Assembly: GCA_009760855.2 (NCBI GenBank) | Contig: WPIO01000009.1 | Location: forward strand, 2,078,501-2,142,500 | Direction of reading: 5' to 3' | DNA: 64,000 nucleotides | DNA from: Cristatella mucedo | Lineage: Eukaryota > Bryozoa > Phylactolaemata > Cristatellidae | Shown: positions 1 through 11,559 of the stretch, in pieces | How positions within the stretch are numbered: position 1 is the stretch's first letter | Layout of the letters: every line of letters starts with the position of its first letter | Notes under the pieces: model-generated | What the model saw: only the letters and a program-made list of their open reading frames with translations | Told to the model about the DNA's origin: nothing | Databases searched by the model: none | Program-made: the position numbers and the translations under genes

Positions 1-424
1 TGATAAGAATAGCAGCTTCGCGTCCCAGATTTACTCTAGCTATAGCCTCACTCTCCGCGCATTTGAGAATGCTCCGCCTATAAGAATGGCTATTTTGCCG
101 GCCCGGGCGTATTCTTATAAGCGCAGTCGACCGTATTCGTGCCTTCATAAATGAACATCGGTAGAAAGCAAGCGTCGAGTGGCTGCAACCTGTGACCTCC
201 CTTGACAAATTTTCCAATGCTTCTATATACGAAGAGGTCACCTTAATTAAATCTAGTAAAAAAAGATCTCGTCTGATGACCCTTTACCATACCCTCTCGG
301 GTTTTCACTGGCAGACAAACTCAGTCCAGCCATTACTCAGCTTTGTAGTGCTTCTCTGGATAAATGGTTTGCTCCAAAGTCTTCCTAATATCGTAGGATT
401 AATATTTAAATAGGGTGAATTGGA

Positions 425-1690
425 TTCAGAGATCCTAGAAAACTATCAACCATGTTTCGCTTCTTTAATAATTCTTCAAGATTCTCAAAAAAATTGTAGC
501 TTAGCAGCTTGTGTAACGCGTTAACGGATTGAATTGTCAGATACATTCTAGTCGCGATTCAAGCGATACCACTCTGCTGAAACTGCTCTCCTTCGTGTGA
601 CCAACGGCATCCTAGACAGCAACGATGGTGTTAATGTCACTGCCCTAGTGATCGCGATATCCTACTAGAACGATGGAGAATAACGACGGGTTAGGCAGAC
701 AAAGCATTGGTATGGTTAAATCGCATTTGTCTGAACGTATTAAATCTGTGTCGTGTGGTGGTCCCGTCTCATCTAGCAGACAGGTCACCTGTGGGGTTCC
801 GAAGGGGTCTGTTCTCGGTCCTTTGCTGTTCTCCATTTAAACCGAGCCTCAGGGAAAAGTGATTCGGGCCCCGTTCGTATCATTTCTATGCTGACGATAT
901 CCAGCTGTATTTGCCATTTAAACCATTGCAGTGACTGATAAAATGGAATGCTTGCCTCCAGCCATTTGATCCTAGATATCGGCCAATTTCGGTCAACTAA
1001 CCGACGATAAACCAAGCTGCTACCCGCTGGCCATTCCAATCATGCGGGTGGACTAGTAGACCTTGCTCTTCCAATATTCAGATACTCTAGTGCGCCCCTC
1101 ATCATGTGCCTCGGAATTTATTTGTTTTCCCTTTGATTACTGTTTGACGCTTAATAGCCTCATTAATAGGATCATTTCTACAGCTAACATCACATTCAAT
1201 CGCAGTCCAAGATTAGGGACTGCTTACCACGGTGGCGGGCTTAAGATCTTACTTTTCAAATTCCCTGATTCTGTCCAGGCTGGACTACTGCAATTCCGAT
1301 CTGTCTGGGCAAACAGAAGAAGGAAGTAAGTGCCTCTGCAACCGGTGGTGAAAATGGCTTCAATGCAAGTAAAAAAAAATTCCTTGGGGTTCTGCCACGT
1401 GTCTCCTTTGCTGAAGCAGGTGAGATGGCTCCCGGTTTATCAGCGGATACACAGTACAGTTCTTACGCTGACTCATAAGGCCAACCACGCCTCGGCTCCT
1501 TCATTCCTAGCTGAAATGCTGCACCAGTTTCAGCCTTCGCGAACTTTCAGGTCCTCTATGAACAATAAATTATATGCTCTATTCCTACGGTAAAAATATT
1601 TGGTGACAGAAGCTTTTGCTCTGCAGGTCCTAGACCTTGGGGAACTCACTTCCAAAATTCTCATGAAGCGACATCTCTCCTGCTGCCGAC
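425..1690 (+). pseudogene. Decayed CR1/L2-like LINE, reverse transcriptase and C-terminal part
   Basis: Remnant of a non-LTR retrotransposon ORF2. Reading + strand frames in order gives an NYQP segment near 440, an ETALLRVTN-like segment near 570, CGVPKGSVLGPLLFSI from about 790, and FYADDIQLYLPF at 884-919, which contains the YADD catalytic motif of reverse transcriptase (887-898). Further on is HVSPLLKQVRWLPVYQRI (about 1400-1450), matching the HITPLL..LHWLPV..RI block typical of CR1/L2-type LINE C-termini, and a degraded RAF...WNSLP-like stretch near 1605-1650. The motifs lie in different frames with stops between them, so the copy is dead. Neither the 5' part nor a clear (ATT)n tail is seen. 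Confidence 0.8.
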
Positions 1691-1834
1691 TGTAGCACAC
1701 CCTTTCCAGCCGTCCTGAGTTGGTACTTTCATGCTACTCACTTCTTCAACAGCCCTTCTGACTCAGCTCTGTCCCTCACGTTCTTTTGTTGTGTGAGAAA
1801 CGCTCTATAGGCTACCGAATGTACACCGAAAACA

Positions 1835-2095
1835 CATGTCTGTAACTCCGAAAAGTCACTCAGTCTACGTGGGTGTGGCGCAGGAGAGTGTTGTGTAGCT
1901 CACTCACAGCCTAAACAGCTTTCGGCACACATTCGGTAGCTAACAGACTTCATCTCATACAACAAAGAGAAAGTGAGAAGCATAGCCGAGTCAGGAGAGC
2001 AGTTGAGGTAGTGAGTAGCGTGAAAGTAGCAGCTCAGGATGGCTGGAAAGGATGTGCCATATTCGGTAGCAGGAGAGTAGTTATCGTTGCATAAG
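1835..2095. repeat. Unclassified dispersed repeat R1, copy 1
   Basis: About 260 bp that recurs in the same orientation at 4166-4426. Shared landmarks in order are CTGTAACTCC, CACGTGGGTGT, ACTCACAGCCTAA, CTTTCGGTACGCATTC-like, CAACAGACTTC, GAGTCAGGAG, CAGTTGAGGTAGTGAGTAGC and AGTAGGAGAGTAGTTGTCGTTG-like sequence. No ORF, tRNA box or LINE tail was found in it. It may be a piece of a longer transposable element; the family is not recognised. Confidence 0.7.
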
Positions 2096-3885
2096 AATTG
2101 TGGAAGTAAGTTCCACAGTATAGGACGCCTTTTAAGCTTTTGGAGTACTGTGGTAAACTCGCATGCATTACTCCCACTTATTCCGTGTGCCTTTGCGAAG
2201 TTACAGGCGGAAATATATTATATCGCATATGCTTTCTCAGCTGGACTACTAAAGGGCACCTCAGTTCTTTTGAAGGCGAAACTCACGACGGTTCAAGTAT
2301 CGCACGGATCATACGTGCTTCATCTGAGAGAAGCCCATCTTATGTTTAATTATCGGTGGAGGTAGTTATTCCACACATGGGACGTGCATTTCGTGCTCCG
2401 TGGCTTCTCCTCCTTCTTCTACGACTATATGATAGCATCTTCCAAAATGATTGTCAACATTGTTCGAAAACCGATGTGCAGAAAAAATGATCTGGATCAT
2501 GCAGCGACAGTAGGATGCCACGTTCAATGATGAGAATACAGAATACAAAGGGTTTTCGGGAGAGCACATCTGAAGAATGCGATATCTGAAGCCTCGCCGA
2601 CTAGGCCATTACCGATCTTGATCATTCCGTTGTGATATCTATCGCTTTTTGGTAAATATGCAATCGGAGGCCTGCATTCTCACAACGGGCTGGCAAAAAA
2701 CAAGCATTTTCTCTGGAATGCCAGGCATCGCTGACCAGCCATGTCCTAGCAAGTCCTCATGACCGCAGCCACTCTCGCCTAGCCATTTTCAGTGCACTCA
2801 CTCCCGGCAATACTCTCGCGTGACAATCTGGCGGTATTGCTCAGGGCAACGTGCTTTTTTGGTGCAAAGCCAGAGCAATGGTTGCCAGTCGGAAGGATTC
2901 CCCTTAATCTCGACCACTAGCCGGGAGCGAAATATCCTGCCGGGGACAAGGCAGCACACGTGACTTTAAAAAAAAAATCAAAATAAATGGCAGGCCAATG
3001 AATAAGCTGAGGGTAAATGAAGGTACATTGAGACCATCATAAAAATGCAAATAGACTTTTTTCAAATCGTCCTTATCCGTGCTGAAGGCTGGGCCTCTGG
3101 GGGAGGAGGGTGCTGTAGCTGTTAGAAGGGAGGGAGGAGAGGACACAGCAGGTGGCTGCTGCTGTTGCTCTTTCTCTCCCACAGCCGATGACTCATGGCT
3201 GGATACTATCACACTGGCAGGTAAGCGAATTAGGCAGACTTAAGAGAACTTGCCATTTTAATGTAGCGCTGCCACATCTGCAGGTTTTCTTTTTTCCCAG
3301 CTGGCCACTTATTCGAAGAGTCATGACATTGGCCTGAAGCAAACAGTATTCCGTCTCAACGAGGAATATGACCCCCTCTCCGAGACTCTATGCCTCTGAA
3401 AACGTTAGCTGCTAGAGTTGGCTGGTAGGCGAGTCATCGAGTTGAAATAATGTTTGACATTGTCTGTTGAGTGTGCTAGTAATAATAGTATGCAGTGTGC
3501 ATACTTGTACCAGGGCCTACGACATGGGATCTCTGGCAGACACACCTGATTTCTAAGATTGACAAGTGGATTTGGCACCTCAAGCTCGTGTTAATGTAGA
3601 GCACCACATTCACGCAGAAGCCCGTCTAGATTGTGAAACTCGGTGCTGAGCTGGTGAGCAAAATGGCTAGGACTTCAGCCTGCTTTTTGGCCGCTCGGAG
3701 GAGCTTGATGCCAATTCCTTGGTTGGAGGAAACGTCCGCAAGAATTGAAAGAGCTTCGCTTGCACTAAAAAAGCTGGCTGTTCGCCTACACAAAATTAAA
3801 AAGCAAGCCATCAAGTGAGTAAAAGCCTCATTTTTTTATAGAGGTTAGAAGAGTCTTAGTGACTTTCACTTTGCTTGCACCGACG
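2096..3885. other. Unassigned intergenic sequence
   Basis: About 1.8 kb of ordinary-composition sequence. The ORFs are short, overlap on both strands and match no family I recognise. The 61-62 codon ORFs at 3626-3818 are mutually antisense and lack supporting features. Confidence 0.5.
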
Positions 3886-3889
3886 TATG

Positions 3890-3962
3890 CTTAATTGCCT
3901 GCTGCAGGACTCGAAACCACAACCCGAGTCTTGATGTGCCAGCACTTAATGGCAAGGCAAAA
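3890..3962 (-). repeat. SINE-A fragment (tRNA-related head)
   Basis: On the minus strand this contains a B-box-like GTTTCGAGTCCTGCAG, preceded by an ACTCGGGTTGTGG-type anticodon-arm region, as in the fuller SINE-A copies described at 14022. Only the head is present; the sequence then runs into trinucleotide repeats. Confidence 0.55.
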
Positions 3963-3982
3963 ACCTTGCAGCTCAGCAAGGT

Positions 3983-4019
3983 AGCAGCAGCAGCAGGGCA
4001 GCAGCAGCAGCAAGGTACC

Positions 4020-4086
<67 letters not shown>

Positions 4087-4165
4087 GTATGTATGTGTGT
4101 ATGTATGTATGTATGTATGTATGTATGTATGTATGTATGTATGTATGTATGTATGTATGTATGTA
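3983..4165. repeat. Compound microsatellite (CAG)n then (TATG)n
   Basis: Interrupted CAG repeats from 3983, a pure (CAG) run at about 4023-4084, then (TATG)n to about 4165. The compound array directly abuts the second copy of repeat R1. Long Ala, Gln, Cys or Ser homopolymer ORFs here are artefacts of the repeat. Confidence 0.95.
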
Positions 4166-4426
4166 TCTCCGTCTGTAACTCCACAAAGTCATAAAGACCA
4201 CGTGGGTGTTACACAGGAGAGTTTTGTATAGCCCACTCACAGCCTAAGCGGCTTTCGGTACGCATTCAATAGCCAACAGACTTCGTCTCACGCAACAAAG
4301 AAAAAGTGGGAAGCATAGCAGAGTCAGGAGGGCAGTTGAGGTAGTGAGTAGCATAGAAGTAGCAGCTCAGAACCGCTGAAAAAGATGTGCCATAGTCGGC
4401 AGTAGGAGAGTAGTTGTCGTTGTATC
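4166..4426. repeat. Unclassified dispersed repeat R1, copy 2
   Basis: Second copy of the roughly 260-bp repeat at 1835-2095, in the same orientation, with many point differences. The compound microsatellite lies immediately upstream, so the array may have grown from a simple-sequence end of the element. Confidence 0.7.
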
Positions 4427-5960
4427 AGAGGAGCAGAAGCAGGAGAACAAAAAGAGGAGGAAGAGGAGGAGGATTGAGGAGTGGATTGATCCTGATTGCC
4501 AACAGTGCCCGTCTATGAATTTCTGTTCGCGTGGTTGGTAGAGTTGCCAAAAATGGTCAGATCGGCCACTAAAGAGTGTTTGCTCGGTCAGCCAGCCAGG
4601 CGTGGGTGGAAATAGTTGCCTGCTTGCACGCGCTCTAACTGCCTTCTGTTTATTTGCTTGAGGTCCCATCTAGAAATCCGTGATTGCTGACAGCCATGCC
4701 AGAAGCAGAATGGCTTGTTGTACCAGGAGATGGCAACCGGCCAAGGCAGCCACTTACCCTATCAGGAAGCATTTGCCTCGGTCACTTGTCTTTGTTCGTG
4801 GAACAGCTTCGCTATTTGTGCCCTACGGGTTGCTGGCCCTCAGTGCTGGCCAGGATTGGAAGCACTAGTTGTCCTTTTCTTTCCCTGTCAAGTTTTGAGT
4901 CACATGCTCTTGCTCTGCAGGTCCGACCAAGACTGCATAACTTTGTGTTTAATTGGCTGCTTAGTGATGCTGACTCGACTGCTTACCCACCACTCCCGGT
5001 GCCCTGTCTCCAGCTATTTTGCTGCATCTCATCGCATTGCCACCATTTCAGCTGTGATGCAAGGACTTTCTCTTGCTGTAGTTTCGCTTGATGTACACAT
5101 CTTGCTGGTTTGTTAATTGTACCGAAGCATTCTCAGGCCTAAGTGTGTTATAGAAAACACCAGGGTGTGATAGCTGTTACTTTGCCCTTTTGGAGTCTAT
5201 TGACTCACATGGAGAAATACCACATTTTGCTGCGCCAGCAGCATTTATCGCGCCAGCAGCATTTATCGCTGTGAACTGCTTGTGTCTGGATCGAAGTCAA
5301 AAGCATGTGCATCTGCAATGCACGTGTGCGGCGACCTGACTGCACGGGTCACAGCTACCTTGCTGCTGTAGGTGCCGATCGGTGGCACGTGTACTTTTCT
5401 ACCAGCTCTGCCTGACCAATAGAGGCATCGTCACTTTTTTGTAGTCGCGTCCTTGCCACTTAATACCTTGCATTTCGTGTGACGAAGGCTTTACAGTCGT
5501 TGGCAGGTCTGCCTTTTTACTAGAAAGGGTAATCCATCATAGGCAAAGCCAAGTCTAGATTGAATAAGCATGGTGCATAGGTGCACAATAAAAAAAATGC
5601 TTATATCTACTATCAGCCATCTCCCTAACCACACCCAAGGCAGCCCTATACTAAGTGGACCTTCCGGCGATCTAGCCGATTGTTTTTGCCAGCTTCTTTG
5701 CCAGCAAGGTTACAAAAATGAGGGGAGTCAATCCCCAAAATGAAATCCTCCATGAAGTCTTCATCCTTCGTACTTCATCTCTTCCTCAATGTCCTTCACC
5801 TTCAAGCCTGTCCTTGCTGCCCTGTTGCTCTTCAAGTCCATCTCCCAGTCGAAGAAGCAGACTGCTAGCCCTCTAGATCCCGTACCTACTGTTCTCCTTG
5901 AGAGAGATGCCTCGATTTGCCCTGCATAACTAACTGAGTACATCTGTCACTAGCCTCAGG
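4427..5960. other. Unassigned intergenic sequence
   Basis: No recognisable gene, RNA or transposon. A direct duplication of CGCCAGCAGCATTTATCG occurs at about 5232-5268. ORFs up to 135 codons overlap in several frames and look like chance. Confidence 0.5.
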
Positions 5961-5964
5961 TTAT

Positions 5965-6320
5965 AGTTCTTTGAAAGGCGCTGCTGTCAGGCCATTCAAT
6001 AAAAAGCAGACATTAGACCAAGAGAACTTAAGAAGCATCTTCTATGCCCGTCAGATTTTCAAAAAAATTACTCAACAGAGTCAGCGCTGCCGTAGGTGTA
6101 TAACGACTTGCCCAGGAATGCTGACTCAGGTAGAGTCTCTGTGTTACTTTGGCCGGATCTCACGTAGGTTTTGATACTTTTGATCACCAAATCCTTCTTG
6201 AGGGCCGGTTGTTGCACCTAGGAGCAACACGAACCGTGCTACAATGATAATGTAAAACGCCTAGAAAGAGATTGATTTCTCTGAGGGCGCTTTATCAAGT
6301 GCATTATTATTATTATTTAG
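5965..6320 (+). pseudogene. LINE fragment with internal deletion and intact 3' tail
   Basis: The + strand encodes KKQTLDQENLRSIFYARQIF (RT segment of the LKKPTLDPENL..YRPIS type), then a frameshifted RRFDTFDHQILLEGRLLHLG matching the AFDTVDHQILL block. It then jumps straight to the 3' tail at 6251-6318: GCCTAGAAAGAGATTGA, TTCTCTGAGGGCGCTTTATC and (ATT)n. The middle and C-terminal coding parts are missing, so this is an internally deleted copy. Confidence 0.8.
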
Positions 6321-6394
6321 GTCTGATCTCAGTTAGAGAATTCAGAGAGTAGGTATCAACGGAAAACGATCATCCACTGAGCCTTTTACGAATG

Positions 6395-7895
6395 GGATGC
6401 ACCCCCGAGTTCCATTTTATGTCAACTCCTTTTCACAGTTTTTACACTCCCTCATACAGATGTAATCGCCAAGCACAATCTAGGCTTTCATTTTTATGCA
6501 AACTACACATAGTTGTGCATTGTGCTTTGATCGTTCTTTGCCTTCAAGCATTTCAAACTCTCTCAGCTCCATAACAGCATGCATTGCTGGCATCCACACT
6601 GTGATGGCAGCAATTTTCTGAACTTACATGGAGACAAAACCGTCGTATTTTTTATTAGCACACCAAGTGTTAGTCGGAAAATGGAAGGCCAGACTTGCCT
6701 AATTGGCTCTTCCAGCATATCTCCTGCAGCCTCTGCCCAAAATCTGGGTGCCCTCTTCCAAAATGACTAGATGAACGCATCAGCTCCACAGTCAAGTCTG
6801 CCTTTTCATCTACTTACCATTGCCTAAATTCGGGCTTGGCTGAATAATGATGCCAGAGCCAAGCTGGTTCATGCATTTGTGGCTTCCCTGCCTAGACATC
6901 TGTAACTCACTACTTGCAGGTGTTCATGCCAGTGCAACAACAAGCTGCTCATGGTCCCAAACTCGGCAGCTAGGCTTATCTGTCGTAGGCATCACAACTG
7001 CCACATTACACCTCTGCTCACTAATTTGCTCTGGCTGCCTATTGAGCAGCCTATCGACTTCAAGATATTGTCACTTATCTTTAGGTCCGTCTTAGCTGAT
7101 TTGGCAGCCTCATTTGTGTGGCGTCAGAAGAGCCTTATCGGCTATCACAACCGCTTGCAGTTGGCAATAAAGGATCGCCCAACGGCAGGATTCGTCGCCA
7201 CAACCCCGGTCGTGAAGAGTGAGCACTTTACATCCTGGCCTATCACGGCCCGACCCATTCTCTTGCTGCGGCCTACCTGTTTGGATTGGCTTCACTTCCG
7301 ACCTCCCATCGTCCCGCGTGCTCTTCTGACTCTGGTCGATCGCTTGTGTCCCTTACTAACTTCAATTCTATCGGAGGCCGTGCCTTCAGTTACTATGCTC
7401 TCAAAGCTTGGAACTCACCACCGACTGACATCACGTCACCTGCCGATTTGACAACATTAGAAAAGAAGCTGATAACCTGCCTGCTCCTCCCCAGCGCCTT
7501 TGCTCTGCCTGAGTAAATTGTACTTTTATGTGGCTGTGCGAAATGAAGCTCGTGTTCGTGCTGACTACCGGGTAGCAGTGACATGCTTTTGTGTAGCGCC
7601 TCATTTAACCTGTCTTTTTTTCCTGAGTGCTTTGCCTTCATGTGCATGATTGATTGAGTGTTTCTAACTGGGATCCAACTAACCAGTGGTGGCCACGAGT
7701 CGTTTGCGTGCTGTTGCATGCTTGTCTTAGCATGGGAACTGCTTGCTTTTGCATGCTTGCCCAAGCTGGATATGTGGCTTTTTGTTAACGATTTCTGATC
7801 GTTTCTCGTGTTTCGGGTTGTACGGCGCTTGAATAGAGAATAAGTTCTCACAGGGTGCAAAGTACAAAGTGTTATTATCATTGTCGTCATTATAA
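6395..7895 (+). pseudogene. LINE C-terminal half, interrupted by a SINE
   Basis: Decayed frames show FLNLHGDKT near 6617 (RT C-terminal FLKLN..KT block), NLGALFQND near 6740, HITPLLTNLLWLPIEQPIDF near 7000, then, after the SINE, GGRAFSYYALKAWNSPPTD near 7373. The coding part ends at TAA about 7513. The 3' end near 7826-7890 has GAATAGAGAATAAGTTCTC followed by an imperfect (ATT)n. This tail is the AATAGAGA..TAAGTTCTC type (subfamily II), unlike most LINE tails in the window. A minus-strand SINE-A lies inside the reading frame at 7094-7258. Confidence 0.8.
7094..7258 (-). mobile_element. SINE-A copy nested inside a LINE
   Basis: Minus-strand SINE-A: its tail module (rc of GGCTCTTCTGACGCCACAC, then AAATGAGGCTGCCAAATCAGC) lies at the left edge, and the tRNA-like head lies to the right, with a decayed B-box region near 7195. 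The LINE reading frame breaks at RSVLADLA and resumes with AAYLFGLASLP immediately outside, so insertion followed fixation of the LINE. Exact target-site duplications were not resolved. Confidence 0.7.
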
Positions 7896-8825
7896 GAGCA
7901 TCGTGCAGGGTATGATCGCTCTTCTCCCCTTCTGATTGGCAGTCAGGCGTAAGTTCGGCTTTAGGGCAGTGGCGCTTTGGGACTCTGATTGGCAGAGGCT
8001 CACTCGGGCCTGGCTCTTTCAGCCTGCTGCCGGTGATAGGCGACCGGCTCGTGGGTGCTGCCTGATCCTGCCTGCAAGCCTCTTGGAATCGTCGGCCTGC
8101 TCGCAGTCGTGCCGGTGACGGTGGCCAGTCGAACTGTGCAAGTCTATTGCTGGGCTTTGCTTGGTCAGGCTGGAAAAAAGATAGAGGCAGGGACAGCTGG
8201 GACATCGATGAACGGCCAGCACTTGCTACGGGTGGTGGCAAAGTATTGCTGGAAAGTAAAGAGTGGTGCCGTGATGGATGACTGTGTCCCAGCAGGAATT
8301 TTGGAATGACATACCATAGTGGACATGCTACGCTGATGTACATGCTATTCCTGCTATTTTGCCTAGGCCATCATCAAGTATAGCTGCACCTGCCGTGGGC
8401 AGGAGTCCATGGGCCAGCAGAACTACTGCAGTGTGCTGGCAAGGACAAACTATTTGGTAGACCGCAGGTCTGTATTTTGCAAGCCGACGGCCCCAAAAGA
8501 TAGTGCCCAGGCACTTGCATGGTTGGACATATCATGATGGGGGGCGGACAATTCGCCACAGCGATTGGGGTTCGTCAGCAACCACATCCAGCCATCTTGA
8601 GCAGAAACCAATCAGTGGTTGAGTTGCTGGTGCATTGCATGCTGCAGCCAAAAAAAAGTTCCACGCATGCCCGCAGGTCATGGTTCTCGGGTCACAGGTC
8701 ACAGCATTGTTGCTGGGTCACGGTGGCAAACTCGTGGTCACTTTCCAGTCAGGATCGAGGCCTGCATGGACGAATGCTTCCTGCATGGCCGGTGTTGGGA
8801 GTGAATATACATGATTCATTTGCAT
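7896..8825. other. Unassigned intergenic sequence
   Basis: No element or gene recognised. The 316-codon minus-strand ORF covering 7393-8343 crosses the LINE antisense and has no recognisable domain, so it is not called as a gene. Confidence 0.5.
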
Positions 8826-8870
8826 AGCACCTAAAAAGGACTTAATCTATATTCAGGCACTTCACACAGT
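8826..8870 (-). repeat. SINE-B / LINE subfamily II tail fragment
   Basis: Read on the minus strand: GTGAAGTGCCTGAATATAG then ATTAAGTCC, a decayed version of the subfamily II tail seen complete at 62010-62100. Only the tail remains. Confidence 0.5.
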
Positions 8871-10740
8871 GAAGACGCCCAGTCACTCCCTCCTTTGCCG
8901 CTGGGCCCTGCTCAGAGCAGAGCTATAAGCAACAGCCAGTGGAGGCTGATTACTTACTGCTAGTCATCATTCATTCAGCCTAGCCTTTAAATGGAGGTTA
9001 GCATAGTTTCGATGCAAGGCGGGCTTGAAAGGCGGCTCTCTCAGGTGACTTGTCCGCCCTGCCTGATCGACTAGTAGTGGTAGCCGAGCTGCTGGAGGTG
9101 GTGCTGATGGCAGGCCTATGACCTGCACCGGATGCACGAAGGCCATCGCCGGTCGACTCTGATCTCTCACGACTGTGACTCCCCTTTGTGGTCGTGGTCG
9201 ATAACCAGTTTTCTTACTACTAGAGAAGCCGTGCAAGATAAGTCATGCTGGGACCTTGGTGACGATGCATGCATACAGAGTCGCACGCACAGGTGCAGAC
9301 ACATCTGGAAGCAACCGACTTGATTAATTGCTGCTTGCCCTACAATTCAGGCAAAGCAGGGCAGCAGCCAGCAGGCTGCCGGTGTGAACAGCCTGTGGCA
9401 GCCTGTGGCAGCCTGTGGCAGCCCGTCGGTTTTGGAGGCAGACTGCTGGCCGGCACAGGCGGCACAGATGCAACTACTACTGCCGGCTGCTTCAGGTGGT
9501 CACCCACGCGGCTTCGTGGGTGCGGGCCTCTTAGGACGGCAGCCACGTGGGCCGTGCTGCTGCCCTCTGAATGTCGCTCGGCAGAGCAAACACAATTGGA
9601 AGTGGAGAGCAGCTGCACGAGGGGACACAGTTTGCACGATGCAGTCAGATCCGAGATCGGATGCAGATCCGAGCAGCACAGCTCGGAGCGAGTACCACTC
9701 GCTCCGAGCTACAGCTCGCTGGCTGTGCTCGCTGGCTGCGAGCCCAAGGAGGCTGCAGCGTTGCCTGTCGTGATCAGCGCTGCTGCAGCAGCAAAGCAGG
9801 TGCCAGGCCAGACTACCAGGCTTTGCCTACCCCCCACGCTGCCCGCATGCTGTCGAGCATGCTGACGAAGAATTCGCTGAGTGTGCTAGGTGATTCTCTG
9901 TCGGCAGGAAAGGCTCGAGCCATGTCGAATTGGCAGACAGCGAGCCAGTTCAGTTGGATCGCTGCAGAACGGATGCTCTACTCGGTGCAGGCCACTTCGG
10001 CCACTGTCTCTGAGAGGCTCCAGCTCCCGCACCAGATCTTTTCCACGGGAGGAAGTTAAGTGCTGACACGAATGGAGCATATTTGCTGTCATGGCACTAG
10101 CATGATATCCGGCCTCGACATCACAGTCTGCAAAAGGTATTGCTCATTCATGCCCCACTTCTGGAGCATCGTTGGCATCGGTGTGGACGCTGATTGAAAC
10201 CGTACCCCCAGGGGCTTCAGTTTCTAGCTCTCCGGCTTCAGTGTGTGCTGATTGGATGGCTTTTGGGTCAAGCTCAGTGTGACCGATAGGGTTCAAGTGA
10301 TTCAACAGTAAATTACTTCTCCCGGTATCGTCATTGTTCTATGTTATGCTGATGTCAATATTAGGAAGTTTACTCAGATCGAAGACAATCTCTATTAGCA
10401 TAGTGCAGTAGCAAGGCTTTCTTATGCAAGTCGTCCTCTATACCTTTCCTTTGAACTCGAAGTTCTCGAAGAGCTGGACCCAACTCCACCGGCCGCCAGC
10501 ATGCAGCTCCACCTCGACGGGCAGCTGAAGTTGCCATAGGCCCTTCCATCCATCGATTTGCTCCCCTGCCTAGCTGCGGGTTAAAAAAATCCTCTTTCGC
10601 CAAATATATGTTGCTTACACAAACCGTTTGCGGGTACACACGATAATGGAACCACCCTAGCACGCAAGAACGAGGACTTAGCAGACCCAATGTCTGTATT
10701 TTACAAGCTGCCAGTCCGGAAAGAAGTTCAAAGCTAAAGC
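8871..10740. other. Unassigned sequence with short local repeats
   Basis: No gene recognised. It holds a 10-bp tandem repeat of GCCTGTGGCA (about 9388-9423) and a perfect 14-bp inverted repeat (9680-9710, listed separately). ORFs up to 198 codons overlap in several frames without domains. Confidence 0.5.
9680..9710. repeat. Perfect 14-bp inverted repeat with 3-nt loop
   Basis: AGCTCGGAGCGAGT, ACC, ACTCGCTCCGAGCT: a perfect stem of 14 bp with a 3-base loop. Further GCTCGCTGGCTG repeats follow. No tract or gene context suggests a terminator; function unknown. Confidence 0.9.
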
Positions 10741-10741
10741 A

Positions 10742-11470
10742 TAATAATAATAATAATAACAATAATGCACTTGATAAAGCGCCCTCAGAGAACTCAATCT
10801 CTTTCTAGGCGCTTTACATTTGCTGCAAAGGGAAATGCAATTAAATGGTAAGTAAAATCATGCTTGAAAAACAAACAAAATGAATAATATGGTTAGTGGT
10901 GACATGCACAGGGTCAGCATGCAAATGTGGTTAGTGGCAGCATGCACAGTGTCAGCACGCATAAGCACATCAAGGACGAATCACAGGGACCCACTAAATG
11001 CTGTCCTAAATAGGTGTGTTTTTAAGTTCCTTTTAAATGTGGTCCGGTCAGGGGATGTTCTGACTGCAAGTCGGGAGGGAGTTCCAGGCTTTGGGAGCAT
11101 ACGAACTAAATGCACGGTCTCCAAAGGATTTGAGGTTTGTATGAGGTATTTGTAGACTGTTGAATTCCGAAAAGCGGGTGGTACGATGCTTGGCCTGATG
11201 GGGTGGTATATCTGAGAGATAGGCTGGAGCCATAGAATGAAGGGACCTAAAAGTGAGTGACAAAACCTTAAAGTCAATCCGTTGCTTGACTGGTAGCCAG
11301 TGCAGGTCGGCGAGAAGTGGAATAATGTGGCAATTGCGACGCTCACGACAGACAAGCCTAGCTGCAGAGTTCTGCACCAGCTGCAATCGCCTGATCGCAC
11401 ATGCTGGTAGGCCACTAAGCAGTGAGTTGCAGCATGATGGGATATGCAAAGGCGTGACAAATCGCAGCAG
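10742..11470 (-). pseudogene. LINE C-terminal fragment with 3' tail
   Basis: Minus-strand copy. The tail lies at 10742-10850: (ATT)n at the left end, then rc of GAGATTGAGTTCTCTGAGGG and the GCAAATGTAAAGCGCC region. Upstream on the minus strand, frames read LQLVQNSAARLVCRERRN, LHWLPVKQRIDFKVLSLTF, APAYLSDIPPHQ and FGDRAFSSYAPKAWNSLPT, a textbook CR1/L2-like C-terminus. This is one of the best preserved C-terminal ends in the window, though the frame shifts near PKAWNSLPT. Confidence 0.88.
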
Positions 11471-11559
11471 GTGTAGAAGCTCTATAGCCATAGAAACGCT
11501 GCAGCCATAGGATAGCAGCAGCCACAGTAGCACTGCACAGCTCAGTCGCCTGTGAGTCG

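Noticed and set aside
7393-8343. 316-codon minus-strand ORF
   Set aside because: It overlaps the LINE antisense, has no recognisable domain, and its composition is that of random read-through.
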